From Sphingomonas hankookensis (GTDB lineage Bacteria > Pseudomonadota > Alphaproteobacteria > Sphingomonadales > Sphingomonadaceae), in NCBI RefSeq assembly GCF_001619955.1, contig NZ_LQQO01000016.1:17516-81515 (forward strand): DNA of 64,000 bases, given 5' to 3'. A program made the translations under genes and the position numbers. Under the pieces are notes generated by a model that was not told where the DNA came from, ran no database searches, and worked only from the letters and a program-made list of their open reading frames with translations. The number at the start of each line of letters is the position of its first letter. The stretch's first letter is position 1. This document shows positions 34,678 to 44,064 of this stretch, piece after piece.

Positions 34678-35778
34678 GTGGGTTTTCGCTGCGGTATCGT
34701 CGGGCTGCCGAATGTCGGCAAGTCCACCCTGTTCAACGCGCTGACGCAGACTCAGGCGGCACAGGCGGCCAACTATCCCTTCTGCACGATCGAACCGAAT
34801 GTCGGTAACGTCGCGGTCCCCGATCCCCGGCTCGACCAGCTGGCCGAGATCGCCGGTTCGGCCAAGAAGATCGAGACGCAGCTCGCCTTTGTCGACATCG
34901 CCGGCCTGGTGCGCGGCGCGTCGAAGGGCGAAGGGCTCGGCAACCAGTTCCTCGGCAATATCCGCGAGGTGGACGCGATCGTCCACGTCCTGCGCTGCTT
35001 CGAGAATGACGACATCCAGCATGTCGACGACCGGGTCGATCCGATCGCCGACGCCGACACGGTCGAGACCGAGCTGATGCTCTCCGACCTCGAAAGCCTC
35101 GAAAAGCGCGTGCCCAACCTGACCAAGAAGGGGCAGCAGGGCGACAAGGAAGCGAAGGTCGCCGCCGCCGTGCTCGGCCGTGCGCTCGACCTGCTGCGCG
35201 ATGGCAAGCCCGCGCGCCTGACCGAGATCAAGGACGAGGAGGAGGAACGCCTCTTCGCCCAGGCGCAGCTGCTGACCGCCAAGCCGGTCCTCTATGTCTG
35301 CAACGTCAACGAAGAGGACGCCGCCGAGGGCAACGACCTGTCGGCCAAGGTCTTCGAAAAGGCGAAGGCAGAGGGCGCTCAGGCGGTCGTCGTGTCGGCG
35401 GCAATCGAGGCGGAGATCGCCACGATGGAACCGGCCGACCGCGCCGAATTCCTGTCCGACCTGGGGCTCAAGGAAACCGGCCTCGCCCGCGTGATCCGCG
35501 CCGGCTATTCGCTGCTCCAGCTGCTGACCTTCTTCACCGTCGGCCCCAAGGAAGCGCGCGCCTGGACCGTGTCGGTCGGTGCCAAGGCCCCGCAGGCGGC
35601 GGGCGAGATCCACAGCGATTTCGAACGCGGCTTCATCCGGGCCGAAACCATCGCCTATGCCGATTATGTCGCCTGCAAGGGTGAAAGCGGCGCGCGCGAC
35701 GCAGGCAAGCTGCGGGCGGAGGGCAAGGAATATGTCGTGCAGGACGGCGACGTGATGCTGTTCCGCTTCAACGTCTGA
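34678..35778 (+). CDS. ychF: Ribosome-binding ATPase YchF
   Basis: This 366-residue Obg-family NTPase binds ATP rather than GTP. The P-loop GLPNVGKSTLFNAL is at residues 8-21, followed by switch region FVDIAGLVRGASKGEGLGNQ. YVCNVNEED replaces the GTP-specific NKxD, explaining ATP preference. The TGS domain ends in IRAETIAYADYVACKGE. It uses a GTG start (MGFRCGIVGLP), giving the usual family start. Confidence 0.96.
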   Translation: MGFRCGIVGLPNVGKSTLFNALTQTQAAQAANYPFCTIEPNVGNVAVPDPRLDQLAEIAGSAKKIETQLAFVDIAGLVRGASKGEGLGNQFLGNIREVDAIVHVLRCFENDDIQHVDDRVDPIADADTVETELMLSDLESLEKRVPNLTKKGQQGDKEAKVAAAVLGRALDLLRDGKPARLTEIKDEEEERLFAQAQLLTAKPVLYVCNVNEEDAAEGNDLSAKVFEKAKAEGAQAVVVSAAIEAEIATMEPADRAEFLSDLGLKETGLARVIRAGYSLLQLLTFFTVGPKEARAWTVSVGAKAPQAAGEIHSDFERGFIRAETIAYADYVACKGESGARDAGKLRAEGKEYVVQDGDVMLFRFNV

Positions 35779-35821
35779 CCGTTCATAGCGCCGTCATCTT
35801 AACGCGTTAGCAGTCGTCGCG

Positions 35822-37084
35822 ATGCGTATCCCGACCCTGTTCGCCGCACTCGCCCTGTCGGGCGGGTGCGCCACCCCGCGCGCGCCGGTCGCTGCCGCAC
35901 CTGCTGCTCCCGTCGCGGAGGCCCGCACGCCGGTCACGATCCTGATCGGCGTCGACGGTGCGCGGCCCGACTATCTGACCCCGACCATCGCGCCCAATTT
36001 GTCGGCACTGGCGGCAGGCGGCGTGTCGGCGTCGATGCAGCCGTCCTTCCCGACCAAGACCTTCCCCAATTTCTGGACGATCGCCACCGGCGTCCGCCCC
36101 GACAAGAGCGGAATCGTCGGCAACAAGATGGAAGACCCCCGCCGTCCGGGCGAGCAGTTCACCATGGAGTCCACCGACCCCTTCTGGTGGAACGCCGCCA
36201 GGCCGATCTGGATCGCGGCGGAACAGGCCGGCATCCGCAGCGCGACGATGTTCTGGCCGGGCAGCGAGGTCGCGTGGGGCGGCAGCGGCAAGCCCGATCA
36301 TGGCGTCTATGCCGGCGGCGCCTTCGCCTCGGACTGGCAGGCGTTCAATCCGGCGATCAACGCCGGGCAGCGCGTCGATGCGGTGGTCGACTGGCTCCGC
36401 CGCCCGGCGGCAACCCGTCCGCGCTTCGTCACCCTCTATTTCGACGATGTCGACGTCGCCGGGCACGACCATGGCCCCGGTGCGCCCGAAACCGATGCGG
36501 CGATGCATGCCGTCGACGCGCAGATCGGCCGGCTGCAGCGCGAACTGGCTGCGCTGGGCCAGCCGGCGAACCTGATCGTCGTCGCCGATCACGGCATGGC
36601 GGCGATCGATACCAGCCGGGTGATCCCCTTCGACCGGATCGCACCGGCCGGCAGCTATCGCCTGATCGAAACTGGCCCCTATGCCGCGATCGAACCGCTG
36701 CCCGGACAGGAAGGCGCGCTGGCGACCGCGCTGTCGCACCCGCACCCGCATATGCAATGCTGGCCCAAGGCGGCGATTCCGGCGCGACTGCGCTACGGCA
36801 CCAACCCCCGTGTCGCGTCGTTCCTGTGCCTCGCCGACATCGGCTGGACGATCGCCCCGACGACCCCGACGCGTCCCGTAAAGGGCGGCGCGCATGGCTA
36901 TGACGATGCCGCGCCCGATATGCAGGCCCTGTTCGTGGCCGGCGGCCCGGCCTTTCGCTCCGGCGTCAAGCTGCCCCCCTTCCGCAACACCGCGATCCAT
37001 CCTTTGCTGCGCCAGGTGCTGGGCATCGCCCCCGACCCGACGCTCGATGGTGATGCGGGAATCGGATCGGCGGCATTGCGGTAG
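35822..37084 (+). CDS. Ectonucleotide pyrophosphatase/phosphodiesterase (NPP-type), lipoprotein
   Basis: The 420-residue alkaline phosphatase superfamily enzyme starts with a lipoprotein signal (FAALALSGGC, Cys16). The metal and nucleophile sites are complete: Asp45 in LIGVDGARPDYL, Thr80 in PTKTFPNFWTIATG, then YFDDVDVAGHDHGP, VVADHGMAA and GAHGYDD. NPP enzymes hydrolyse nucleotide or lysophospholipid phosphodiesters in the periplasm or at the outer membrane. The gene stands alone. Confidence 0.92.
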   Translation: MRIPTLFAALALSGGCATPRAPVAAAPAAPVAEARTPVTILIGVDGARPDYLTPTIAPNLSALAAGGVSASMQPSFPTKTFPNFWTIATGVRPDKSGIVGNKMEDPRRPGEQFTMESTDPFWWNAARPIWIAAEQAGIRSATMFWPGSEVAWGGSGKPDHGVYAGGAFASDWQAFNPAINAGQRVDAVVDWLRRPAATRPRFVTLYFDDVDVAGHDHGPGAPETDAAMHAVDAQIGRLQRELAALGQPANLIVVADHGMAAIDTSRVIPFDRIAPAGSYRLIETGPYAAIEPLPGQEGALATALSHPHPHMQCWPKAAIPARLRYGTNPRVASFLCLADIGWTIAPTTPTRPVKGGAHGYDDAAPDMQALFVAGGPAFRSGVKLPPFRNTAIHPLLRQVLGIAPDPTLDGDAGIGSAALR

Positions 37085-37123
37085 GGGCTTGCCGGCGACT
37101 GGTTTCGCGTTGAAACTGGTGCC

Positions 37124-37582
37124 ATGCGCTATTTCGAAGACATCGCCGTCGGCGATACCGCCCGCTTCGGTTCCTACCCCGTCACGCGGGGGGCGGTGAT
37201 CGACTTCGCCCGCCAATATGATCCGCAGCCCTTTCACCTTTCCGACGAAGCGGCGGCACAGACCCATTTCGGACGACTGGCCGCCAGCGGCTGGCACAGC
37301 TGCGCCATGACCATGGCGATGCTGGTCGAACAGTGGAAGGTCGATCCGGTCGCCAGCCTGGGTGCCGCCGGGATCGACGAACTGCGCTGGCGGCGCCCGG
37401 TCTATCCCGGCGACACGCTCAGCTGCGAAACCGAGGTGCTGACCACCCGCCCCTCCTCCAGCCGCCCGGAGATGGGCAGCGTCGCCAGCCGGGTGACGGT
37501 GCGCAACCAGGACGATCAGGTCGTGATGACGTTCATCTCACAGGCCCTGATCGCGACGCGCGCCGCCCAATCTGCCGGCTGA
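37124..37582 (+). CDS. MaoC-family dehydratase
   Basis: The 152-residue hot-dog fold protein has the hydratase-like segment YDPQPFHLSDEAAAQTHFGR followed by LAASGWHSC, as in MaoC-like enoyl-CoA hydratases. DELRWRRPVYPGDTLSCE is the second landmark. It has no partner domain, so it is a single-domain form. It ends 4 nt before the convergent Gly/Tyr-rich protein gene. Confidence 0.88.
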   Translation: MRYFEDIAVGDTARFGSYPVTRGAVIDFARQYDPQPFHLSDEAAAQTHFGRLAASGWHSCAMTMAMLVEQWKVDPVASLGAAGIDELRWRRPVYPGDTLSCETEVLTTRPSSSRPEMGSVASRVTVRNQDDQVVMTFISQALIATRAAQSAG

Positions 37583-37586
37583 CCGA

Positions 37587-38372
37587 TTATTGCGGACGGG
37601 GCGAACGCCGTCCCGGTCCGCGACCTTCGGGCCCGCGAAAGCGTCCGCCGCCGGGCCGGACGCCCTCGGGCCGATCGAAGCCGCGCACCGCACCCGCCGC
37701 GGGTCGCTCCGCGCGGCCCGGAAAGGCCGACTGGCTGCTGCCACGCGGTACGTTGCGAAAGCCGGGGCGACCGTCAAAGCCGGGCCGGCGATCCTGCCCG
37801 GCATCGGGCCGGTCGCGCCAGCCGCCCGGCCGGTCGGGTAGCGGCGACTGGCTGCTGCCGCGCGGCACGTTCTGGAAGCCCGGACGCCCGTCGAACCCCG
37901 GCCGACGGTTGCCGCGCCACCCATCCGGACGTCCGGGAATCGGCGACTGGCTGCTGCCACGCGGGACATGCTGGAAGCCGGGACGATTGTCGAAGCCGGG
38001 CCGCTGCCCGTTCCAGCCCGGCCGATCCCAGCCGTCCCAACGCGGACGCCCGTCGCCCCAGCCGCCGCGCCATGCCCCGCGCCGCTGCTGCCAGTAATAG
38101 CGCTGGCGATCGTTCCATCGGAACGGCCGGCGATAGCGGTCATAGACGTAGTAGCCGGTGCCCGGATAATAATAGTCGCCGAACCACCCCCAATAGGGAT
38201 CGCCGAATCCGCCGGCATAGCCGTCATAATATCCGCCATAGCCGCCGCCATAATAGCCGGGCGAGCCATAGCCGACCCCCACCCCGCCATAGCCGAAATC
38301 GCCATAGGCACAGGCGGAAACGCCCGCCCCCGCCGCCAAGGTCAGCACGATCGCGCGCAGCCGCTGCAACAT
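37587..38372 (-). CDS. Gly/Tyr/Arg-rich lipoprotein with three carboxyl-terminal repeats
   Basis: The 261-residue protein begins MLQRLRAIVLTLAAGAGVSA then CAYGDFGYGG; the VSAC lipobox makes it a likely lipoprotein. A Gly/Tyr block (GGYGGYYDGYAGGFGDPYWG) and an Arg/Trp block (WQQRRGAWRGGWGDGRPRWD) follow. Then a unit of about 37 residues is repeated three times, each with RPGFxxVPRGSSQS. The longer frame upstream to 38624 lacks a signal. No family is recognised. It looks like a surface or wall-associated low-complexity protein. Confidence 0.75.
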   Translation of the reverse strand: MLQRLRAIVLTLAAGAGVSACAYGDFGYGGVGVGYGSPGYYGGGYGGYYDGYAGGFGDPYWGWFGDYYYPGTGYYVYDRYRRPFRWNDRQRYYWQQRRGAWRGGWGDGRPRWDGWDRPGWNGQRPGFDNRPGFQHVPRGSSQSPIPGRPDGWRGNRRPGFDGRPGFQNVPRGSSQSPLPDRPGGWRDRPDAGQDRRPGFDGRPGFRNVPRGSSQSAFPGRAERPAAGAVRGFDRPEGVRPGGGRFRGPEGRGPGRRSPRPQ

Positions 38373-38634
38373 CCGATTGCTCCCGCAGGCGACGGGGGTG
38401 GCCTCGGCGCCGATGATGATGGAATCCAACGGTCGGCACGGATCGCCGGTTCCTGTCCGATGGGCACCGTGCCTGTCGCGGCCTGAACGGCGGCTGTCCG
38501 GGATTTGGGAGGGAATGCGGGGCGTTATGAGGAATGGAAGGCTTTCGGCACTGCGCTGCTGCTGCCGACGGTCCGAGCACGCAGGATCGCCCACTGCCCA
38601 GTCCGCTCTGATCTGAGGCGACATAGCTCAAACC

Positions 38635-38717
38635 GTCACCCCGGACTTGATCCGGGGCCCCGCTTCTTCTTCGAACGCCGGTGAAACAGCGGGACCCCGG
38701 ATCACGTCCGGGGTGAC
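38635..38717. repeat. Inverted pair of CACCCCGGA palindromic repeats
   Basis: GTCACCCCGGACTTGATCCG and its mirror CGGATCACGTCCGGGGTGAC flank a 40-nt centre. They lie in the 373-nt gap 38373-38745, next to the apt stop. I see no gene in the gap. The stem may serve as the terminator of the bc1-apt transcript. Confidence 0.85.
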
Positions 38718-38745
38718 GAACAAGACCTAACGACCGGCCCCAGCC

Positions 38746-39297
38746 TCAATGCCCGGGAAACGCCACCAGCGCCGAAACCGTGATACCATCCGCCCGCAAC
38801 GCATCCGCCCCGCCCAGATCGGGCAGGTCGATCGCGAAACAGGCCTGCTCGACCGTAGCGCCCGCCTTGCGCAGCAACCGCACCGCCGCCCGCGCCGTCC
38901 CGCCGGTCGCGATCAGGTCATCGACCAGCAGCACGCGTGCCCCCGGTGTGCAGGCATCGGCGTGGATCGCGATCCGGTCGGTGCCATATTCCAGCGCATA
39001 ATCCTCGGCGATGGTCGCGCCGGGCAATTTGCCGTCCTTGCGGATCAGTACCACGCCGGCCCCCAGCGCCAGCGCCACGGCGGGAGCGAACACGAACCCG
39101 CGCGCCTCGATCCCCGCGACCAGATCGATCGGGCCCTGGACGGCACCGACCATCCCGTCGACCGCCAACCGCAACCCCTCAGGGTCGAGGATCAGCGTCG
39201 TAATGTCGCGAAACTGGATGCCGGGCTTCGGAAAGTCGGCGATGGTCCGGATGCGTCGGGCGATCTCATGCCGTCCGACGCCATCCGTCCCGATCAA
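38746..39297 (-). CDS. apt: Adenine phosphoribosyltransferase
   Basis: This 183-residue enzyme salvages adenine to AMP with PRPP. The PRPP loop is RVLLVDDLIATGGTARAA and the amino-terminal IADFPKPGIQFRDITTL is typical. The only start that keeps the amino-terminal domain is a TTG at 39297, which overlaps the cytochrome c1 stop (TTGA). Translation should therefore be coupled to the upstream bc1 genes. This is an unusual partner for bc1, probably for no functional reason. Confidence 0.95.
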   Translation of the reverse strand: MIGTDGVGRHEIARRIRTIADFPKPGIQFRDITTLILDPEGLRLAVDGMVGAVQGPIDLVAGIEARGFVFAPAVALALGAGVVLIRKDGKLPGATIAEDYALEYGTDRIAIHADACTPGARVLLVDDLIATGGTARAAVRLLRKAGATVEQACFAIDLPDLGGADALRADGITVSALVAFPGH

Positions 39298-40160
39298 TGC
39301 TTCATGTCCCGCCAGATGTTGCGATAGGCACCAAAGGCCAGCGCGGTGAAGATCAGCAGGAAGATCACCACCGCCGCCCCGGCCGCATGGCGCGTTTCGA
39401 GGTTCGGCTCGGCGGTCCAGGTCAGGAACGCCGACACGTCCTTCGCCATCTGGTCCACCGTCGCACGGGTGCCGTCCTGATACTGGACCTGATCGGTCCC
39501 GGTCAGCGGCGGCGCCATCGCGAGGTTGAGCGTGGCGAAATAACGGTTGAAGTGCAGCCCCGCGGGCGTCTTCGCATCGGGGAACTTCTTGAGCAGTTCC
39601 GCCGGCTGCGGGCCATAGCCGGTCAGCAGCGAATAGACATAGTCCGACCCGTCGTCGCGCGCCTTGGTCATCAGCGACAGGTCGGGCGGCACCGCATTGT
39701 TGTTGGCGGCACGCGCGGCGACGTCGTTGGCGAAGACTAACGGGAAGCGGTCGGACGGCAGGTTCTTGCGCGTCGCTGGTTCACCCGTTTCCGGGTTCAC
39801 GCTCGGCTGTTCGATCTGCCAGTCGGTGGCGATCGTCTTTACCTGGCCCTCGTCATAGCCGAGCTGTTCCAGATCGCGGAACGACACCAGCCGGATCGAG
39901 TGGCAGGCCGAACAGACTTCCTTGTAGACCTGGAACCCGCGCTGCAGCTGCTGCTTGTCGAACGTGCCGAACAGGCCCGCCGATTGCAGCCCGGCATCGC
40001 GTGGCTTCAGGTGGAACTCGTGTTCGGCCGAGTGGACCGGCTCGTCATGGATCATGCCACTGACGGTCGAGAAGATGCCGAGCAGCAGCGCGAACAGGAA
40101 ACCTGCGCCGACGACGAGGTTCAGGTTGCGTCCGAGAAAGCGGGAAGCGAAGGAGAGCAT
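39294..40160 (-). CDS. petC: Ubiquinol-cytochrome c reductase, cytochrome c1
   Basis: This 288-residue membrane-anchored c-type cytochrome is the electron output of complex III. The heme is bound by VCSACHSI and its sixth ligand is the Met in LNLAMAPPLTG. An amino-terminal hydrophobic segment (VVGAGFLFALLLGIFST) is a signal or anchor. A carboxyl-terminal helix (AVVIFLLIFTALAFGAY) anchors it to the membrane. The ATG at 40160 has AAGGAG just before it. It lies 10 nt after cytochrome b. Confidence 0.95.
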   Translation of the reverse strand: MLSFASRFLGRNLNLVVGAGFLFALLLGIFSTVSGMIHDEPVHSAEHEFHLKPRDAGLQSAGLFGTFDKQQLQRGFQVYKEVCSACHSIRLVSFRDLEQLGYDEGQVKTIATDWQIEQPSVNPETGEPATRKNLPSDRFPLVFANDVAARAANNNAVPPDLSLMTKARDDGSDYVYSLLTGYGPQPAELLKKFPDAKTPAGLHFNRYFATLNLAMAPPLTGTDQVQYQDGTRATVDQMAKDVSAFLTWTAEPNLETRHAAGAAVVIFLLIFTALAFGAYRNIWRDMKH

Positions 40161-40170
40161 CGTTGTTCCC

Positions 40171-41481
40171 TTACTCGGCCGCGGCCGGGGTGGCGTGACC
40201 ATGGGCGGCGGTCTGCGCGGGCGACGTGCCGCCCTCGCCCTTCAGCACCGCTTCGGTGATCGAATTGGGCAAGGGACGCGGACGCTCCATCGCCGACACG
40301 ATCGGCAGCACGACCAGGAAGTGCGCGAAATAATATCCCGCGGCGATCTGGCTGAGCAGCACCGTGGTCGGCGTCGCTTCCGCCCCGCCCAGATAGCCGA
40401 GCACCAGCACGTCGACGAGCAGCACGATCAGGAAGATGCGGTAGGTCGGGCGATAATTGGCCGACTTGACCGGCGACTTGTCCAGCCACGGCAGGAAGAA
40501 CAGCAGCAGGATCGAGCCGAACATCGCCAGCACGCCCCACAGCTTCGCCGGGAAGATGAAGTCGACGGTGAACGCCTTCAGGATCGCGTAGAAGGGCAGG
40601 AAATACCATTCGGGCACGATATGCGCCGGCGTGGAGAGCGGGTTGGCCGGAATGTAATTGTCCGGATGCCCCAGCAGGTTCGGCGCGAAGAAGATCAGCG
40701 CGGCGAACACCAGCAGGAACACGCCCAGCCCCGCGCCGTCCTTGGCGGTGTAATAGGGGTGGAAGGGCACGGTATCCTGCGGCCCCTTCACCTCAACGCC
40801 GGTGGGGTTGTTCGAGCCGGGGATATGCAACGCCCAGATGTGCAGGACGATGACGCCGGCGATCACGAACGGCAGCAGATAGTGGAGCGAGAAGAAGCGG
40901 TTGAGCGCGGCATTGTCCGGCGCATAGCCGCCCAGCAGCCACACGCGGATCGTCTCGCCCACCCCCGGTATCGCCGAGAAGAAGCCGGTGATGACCTGCG
41001 CCCCCCAGAAGCTCATCTGCCCCCAGGGGAGCACATAGCCCATGAACGCGGTTGCCATCATCAGCAGGAAGATGACGACGCCCAGCAGCCACACCATCTC
41101 GCGCGGCGCCTTGTACGACCCGTAATAGATGCCGCGCGCGATGTGCGTGTACACCACGATGAAGAACATCGACGCGCCGTTGGCGTGGGCATAACGGATG
41201 AACCAGCCCGACGGCACGTCGCGCATGATGCGTTCGACTGAATCGAACGCGACCGCGCCGTTCGCCGCATAATGCATCGCCAGCACGATGCCGGTGATGA
41301 TCTGCACCGCCAGCGCCGCGCCGGCGAGCACGCCGAAGTTCCAGAAATAGTTGAGGTTGCGCGGCACCGGATAGCCGGCGCCGACCGCATTATAGACCAG
41401 ACGGGGAAGCGGCAGCTTCTCGTCCAGCCAGCGCATCAGCGGCTGCTTCGGTTCGTAATGCTTGGCCCAGGGGAAGCTCAT
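40171..41481 (-). CDS. petB: Ubiquinol-cytochrome c reductase, cytochrome b
   Basis: The 436-residue protein is the eight-helix diheme core of complex III with both quinone sites. Visible marks are [20 protein letters not shown] (Qo side) and [15 protein letters not shown] (the PEWY loop). Heme-ligand histidines sit in [23 protein letters not shown] and later helices. The carboxyl end is extended by a polar tail after residue 405. It is the middle gene of the Rieske-b-c1 order. Confidence 0.97.
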   Translation of the reverse strand: MSFPWAKHYEPKQPLMRWLDEKLPLPRLVYNAVGAGYPVPRNLNYFWNFGVLAGAALAVQIITGIVLAMHYAANGAVAFDSVERIMRDVPSGWFIRYAHANGASMFFIVVYTHIARGIYYGSYKAPREMVWLLGVVIFLLMMATAFMGYVLPWGQMSFWGAQVITGFFSAIPGVGETIRVWLLGGYAPDNAALNRFFSLHYLLPFVIAGVIVLHIWALHIPGSNNPTGVEVKGPQDTVPFHPYYTAKDGAGLGVFLLVFAALIFFAPNLLGHPDNYIPANPLSTPAHIVPEWYFLPFYAILKAFTVDFIFPAKLWGVLAMFGSILLLFFLPWLDKSPVKSANYRPTYRIFLIVLLVDVLVLGYLGGAEATPTTVLLSQIAAGYYFAHFLVVLPIVSAMERPRPLPNSITEAVLKGEGGTSPAQTAAHGHATPAAAE

Positions 41482-41492
41482 CGTCTCTCTCC

Positions 41493-42077
41493 TCAGCCAA
41501 CCGTCACGACGGTGTCGGACGTGAAGGTATATTCGGGAACGTGCAGGTTCTGCGGCGCGGGGCCGGAGCGGATGCGCCCGGCGGTGTCATAGGCCGACCC
41601 GTGGCACGGGCAGAAATAGCCGCCGAACGGTCCCTTGTTCTCACCTTCGCCGGCGCCCAGCGGCACGCAGCCCAGATGGGTGCAGACGCCCAGCGTGATC
41701 AGCCAGTTGTTCTTGCCGGTCTTGGTCCGCTCCTCCAGCGTCTGCGGATCGCGCAGATCGGCGATCGAGACGGCATTGGCCTCGGCGATTTCCTTGGGCG
41801 TCAGGTTGCGCACGAACAGCGGCTGCTTGCGGAACGTCGCCTTGATCGCCTGTCCCGGCTCGATCGCCGACAGGTCAATTTCGGTCGTCGACAGCGCCAG
41901 CGTATCGGCAGCGGGCGACATCTGGCGGACCAGCGGGATCGCGATCACCCCCGCGCCGACCCCGGCAAATGCCACTGCGCCGATGGCCAAGTAATCGCGC
42001 CTCCGCGGATCTTCCGGACCCTCCGGCGGCGGCGTCGTGCCACCTGCGGAAACGTGCTGATCTTCGTCAGTCGCCAT
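41493..42077 (-). CDS. petA: Ubiquinol-cytochrome c reductase, Rieske iron-sulfur subunit
   Basis: This 194-residue protein carries the [2Fe-2S] cluster that takes the first electron from ubiquinol. Cluster ligands are in [12 protein letters not shown] and [10 protein letters not shown], with the disulphide cysteines in the same boxes. The amino-terminal anchor follows a twin-arginine-like [15 protein letters not shown], consistent with Tat export. It is first in the bc1 operon, 11 nt before cytochrome b. The 251-nt gap to the divergent cyclophilin gene holds both promoters; no clear elements stand out. Confidence 0.96.
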   Translation of the reverse strand: MATDEDQHVSAGGTTPPPEGPEDPRRRDYLAIGAVAFAGVGAGVIAIPLVRQMSPAADTLALSTTEIDLSAIEPGQAIKATFRKQPLFVRNLTPKEIAEANAVSIADLRDPQTLEERTKTGKNNWLITLGVCTHLGCVPLGAGEGENKGPFGGYFCPCHGSAYDTAGRIRSGPAPQNLHVPEYTFTSDTVVTVG

Positions 42078-42328
42078 TCAACAGCCCTTGTCGTCGGGCG
42101 CTTATCGCGCCCTGCCCCTCTCCGGTCGCCTTCGTATTGAGGCGACGCCGGACCGATCGGTTTTCCGTCCAGTCGCACGGGTGATAGCCGGGGGTTCGGG
42201 CGTTTGCCAATCCCTTTTGCCGTTTCGGCGCGGAACGGGCCCGTCATGTTCAGATTGGCGCAAGCGACGACATGGTCTATGCGGCGCCATTCATGCCCTT
42301 CGGGTCCCTCGCGCGTTTCGGGAAGTTC

Positions 42329-43018
42329 ATGCGTCGTCTTGCCCTTTTGCTCGCTGTCATCGCCTCGTTCTTTGCCCTGCCCGCGCTGGCGCAGGTGATC
42401 GACGTGCCCGGGCGCGAGCCGCCGCCATCGACCACCGACACGCGGAACCTGTGGATTCTCGACCTGTCGACCGGCGGAAGGGTGACGATCTGGCTGCGTC
42501 CCGACGTCGCGCCGAAGATGGTCGCGCGCATCAAGACGCTGACCCGCGAGAAATTCTACGACGGCCTCGCCTTTCACCGGGTGATCGACGGCTTCATGGC
42601 GCAGGGTGGCGATCCGGACGGAGACGGCACCGGCGGGTCGAAGCTGCCGAACGTGGAAAAGGAGTTCAACTACCTCCCTCATGTCCGCGGCGCGGTGGCG
42701 GCGGCGCGGGCGAATGACGAGAACAGCGCGAACAGCCAGTTCTACATCATGTTCGCCCCGAAATTCTCGCTGGACAAGAAGTACACCGTGTTCGGCCGGG
42801 TGATCGACGGCATGCAATATGTCGATGCGATCGAACGCGGCGAGCCGCCGGCGAACCCGTCGCGCATCGTCCACGCCTATATCGCCAGCGACAATCCGCC
42901 GCCGTACCAGGCCGCCGCCCCGGTCGCGCTGCCCGAAACCGTCGCCCCGCTGCCCGCGACCGCGCCGCGCAAGCCGGCCCCGGCAGCGAAGCGCCCGCAA
43001 CCGGCCCGCGCCCGCTAA
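42329..43018 (+). CDS. Periplasmic peptidyl-prolyl cis-trans isomerase, cyclophilin type
   Basis: The 229-residue protein has a signal peptide ([20 protein letters not shown]) and a bacterial cyclophilin domain: [20 protein letters not shown], then [18 protein letters not shown] and [11 protein letters not shown]. The tail is Ala/Pro/Arg-rich. It should help fold exported proteins. A longer frame starts upstream, but the ATG at 42329 gives the signal peptide. It lies 17 nt before queA. Confidence 0.92.
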   Translation: MRRLALLLAVIASFFALPALAQVIDVPGREPPPSTTDTRNLWILDLSTGGRVTIWLRPDVAPKMVARIKTLTREKFYDGLAFHRVIDGFMAQGGDPDGDGTGGSKLPNVEKEFNYLPHVRGAVAAARANDENSANSQFYIMFAPKFSLDKKYTVFGRVIDGMQYVDAIERGEPPANPSRIVHAYIASDNPPPYQAAAPVALPETVAPLPATAPRKPAPAAKRPQPARAR

Positions 43019-43035
43019 AACAAGTTTCCCGACCC

Positions 43036-44064
43036 ATGCACGTCGACCTGTTCGACTTCGACCTGCCGACCGACCGGATCGCGCTACGCCCGGCCGCGCC
43101 GCGTGATGCGGCGCGGATGCTGGTGCTGGATGGCGATGCGACGCGGGACTGCGGCGTTCGCGACCTGCCGTCGTGCCTGCGCGCGGGCGACCTCCTCGTC
43201 TTCAACGACACGCGGGTGATTCCGGCGCAGCTGGAGGGCAAGCGTGGCGATGCGGCGATCGGCGCGACGCTGCACAAGCGCGAGGGGCCGCGCAGGTGGC
43301 GGGCGTTCGTGCGCAACGGACGGCGGCTGCGCGACGGTGACACGATCGATTTCGGCGCAGGCGTGACGGCGACAGCCAGCGACAAGGGCGAGGATGGCAG
43401 CTTCGCGCTGGACTTTGCCGGCGACGAACCGGTCGAACTGCTGCTCGAGCGCGCCGGGCGCATGCCGCTGCCTCCCTATATCGCGTCGAAGCGCGGCGGG
43501 GCCGACGAACGCGATGCCCAGGATTACCAGACGCTGTTCGCGCGCGAAGCCGGCGCCGTCGCCGCCCCCACCGCAGCGCTGCACTTCACGCCCGAACTGA
43601 TGGCGGCGATCGAAGCGGCAGGGATCGCCCATTCCACGCTGACGCTGCATGTCGGGGCGGGCACCTTCCTGCCGGTCAAGGCGGACGATACCGACGACCA
43701 CCAGATGCATGCCGAATGGGGCCGGATCGACGCCCCCACCGCCGACCGGCTGAACGCAGTGCGTGCCGCCGGCGGCCGGGTGATCGCGGTCGGCACCACC
43801 AGCCTGCGTCTGATCGAAAGTGCCACCGACGCTGAGGGGCAGGTACAGCCGTTCGAAGGCGATACGGCGATCTTCATCACCCCCGGCTACCGCTTTCGTG
43901 GGATCGACGGGCTGATGACCAATTTTCACCTGCCCAAATCGACGCTGTTCATGCTGGTATCGGCGCTGATGGGGCGGGAGCGGATGCTCGCCGCCTATGT
44001 CCATGCCATCGCCGGGGAATATCGTTTCTATTCCTATGGCGACGCGTCGCTGCTGCTACCCTAA
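43036..44064 (+). CDS. queA: tRNA preQ1(34) S-adenosylmethionine ribosyltransferase-isomerase
   Basis: QueA adds the ribosyl part of SAM to preQ1 in the tRNA wobble base to give epoxyqueuosine. The 342-residue length is normal. Family marks are [20 protein letters not shown] near the start, [13 protein letters not shown], and late [17 protein letters not shown] and [17 protein letters not shown]. It is downstream of the cyclophilin gene and converges on the symporter gene with a 9-nt overlap. Confidence 0.97.
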   Translation: MHVDLFDFDLPTDRIALRPAAPRDAARMLVLDGDATRDCGVRDLPSCLRAGDLLVFNDTRVIPAQLEGKRGDAAIGATLHKREGPRRWRAFVRNGRRLRDGDTIDFGAGVTATASDKGEDGSFALDFAGDEPVELLLERAGRMPLPPYIASKRGGADERDAQDYQTLFAREAGAVAAPTAALHFTPELMAAIEAAGIAHSTLTLHVGAGTFLPVKADDTDDHQMHAEWGRIDAPTADRLNAVRAAGGRVIAVGTTSLRLIESATDAEGQVQPFEGDTAIFITPGYRFRGIDGLMTNFHLPKSTLFMLVSALMGRERMLAAYVHAIAGEYRFYSYGDASLLLP

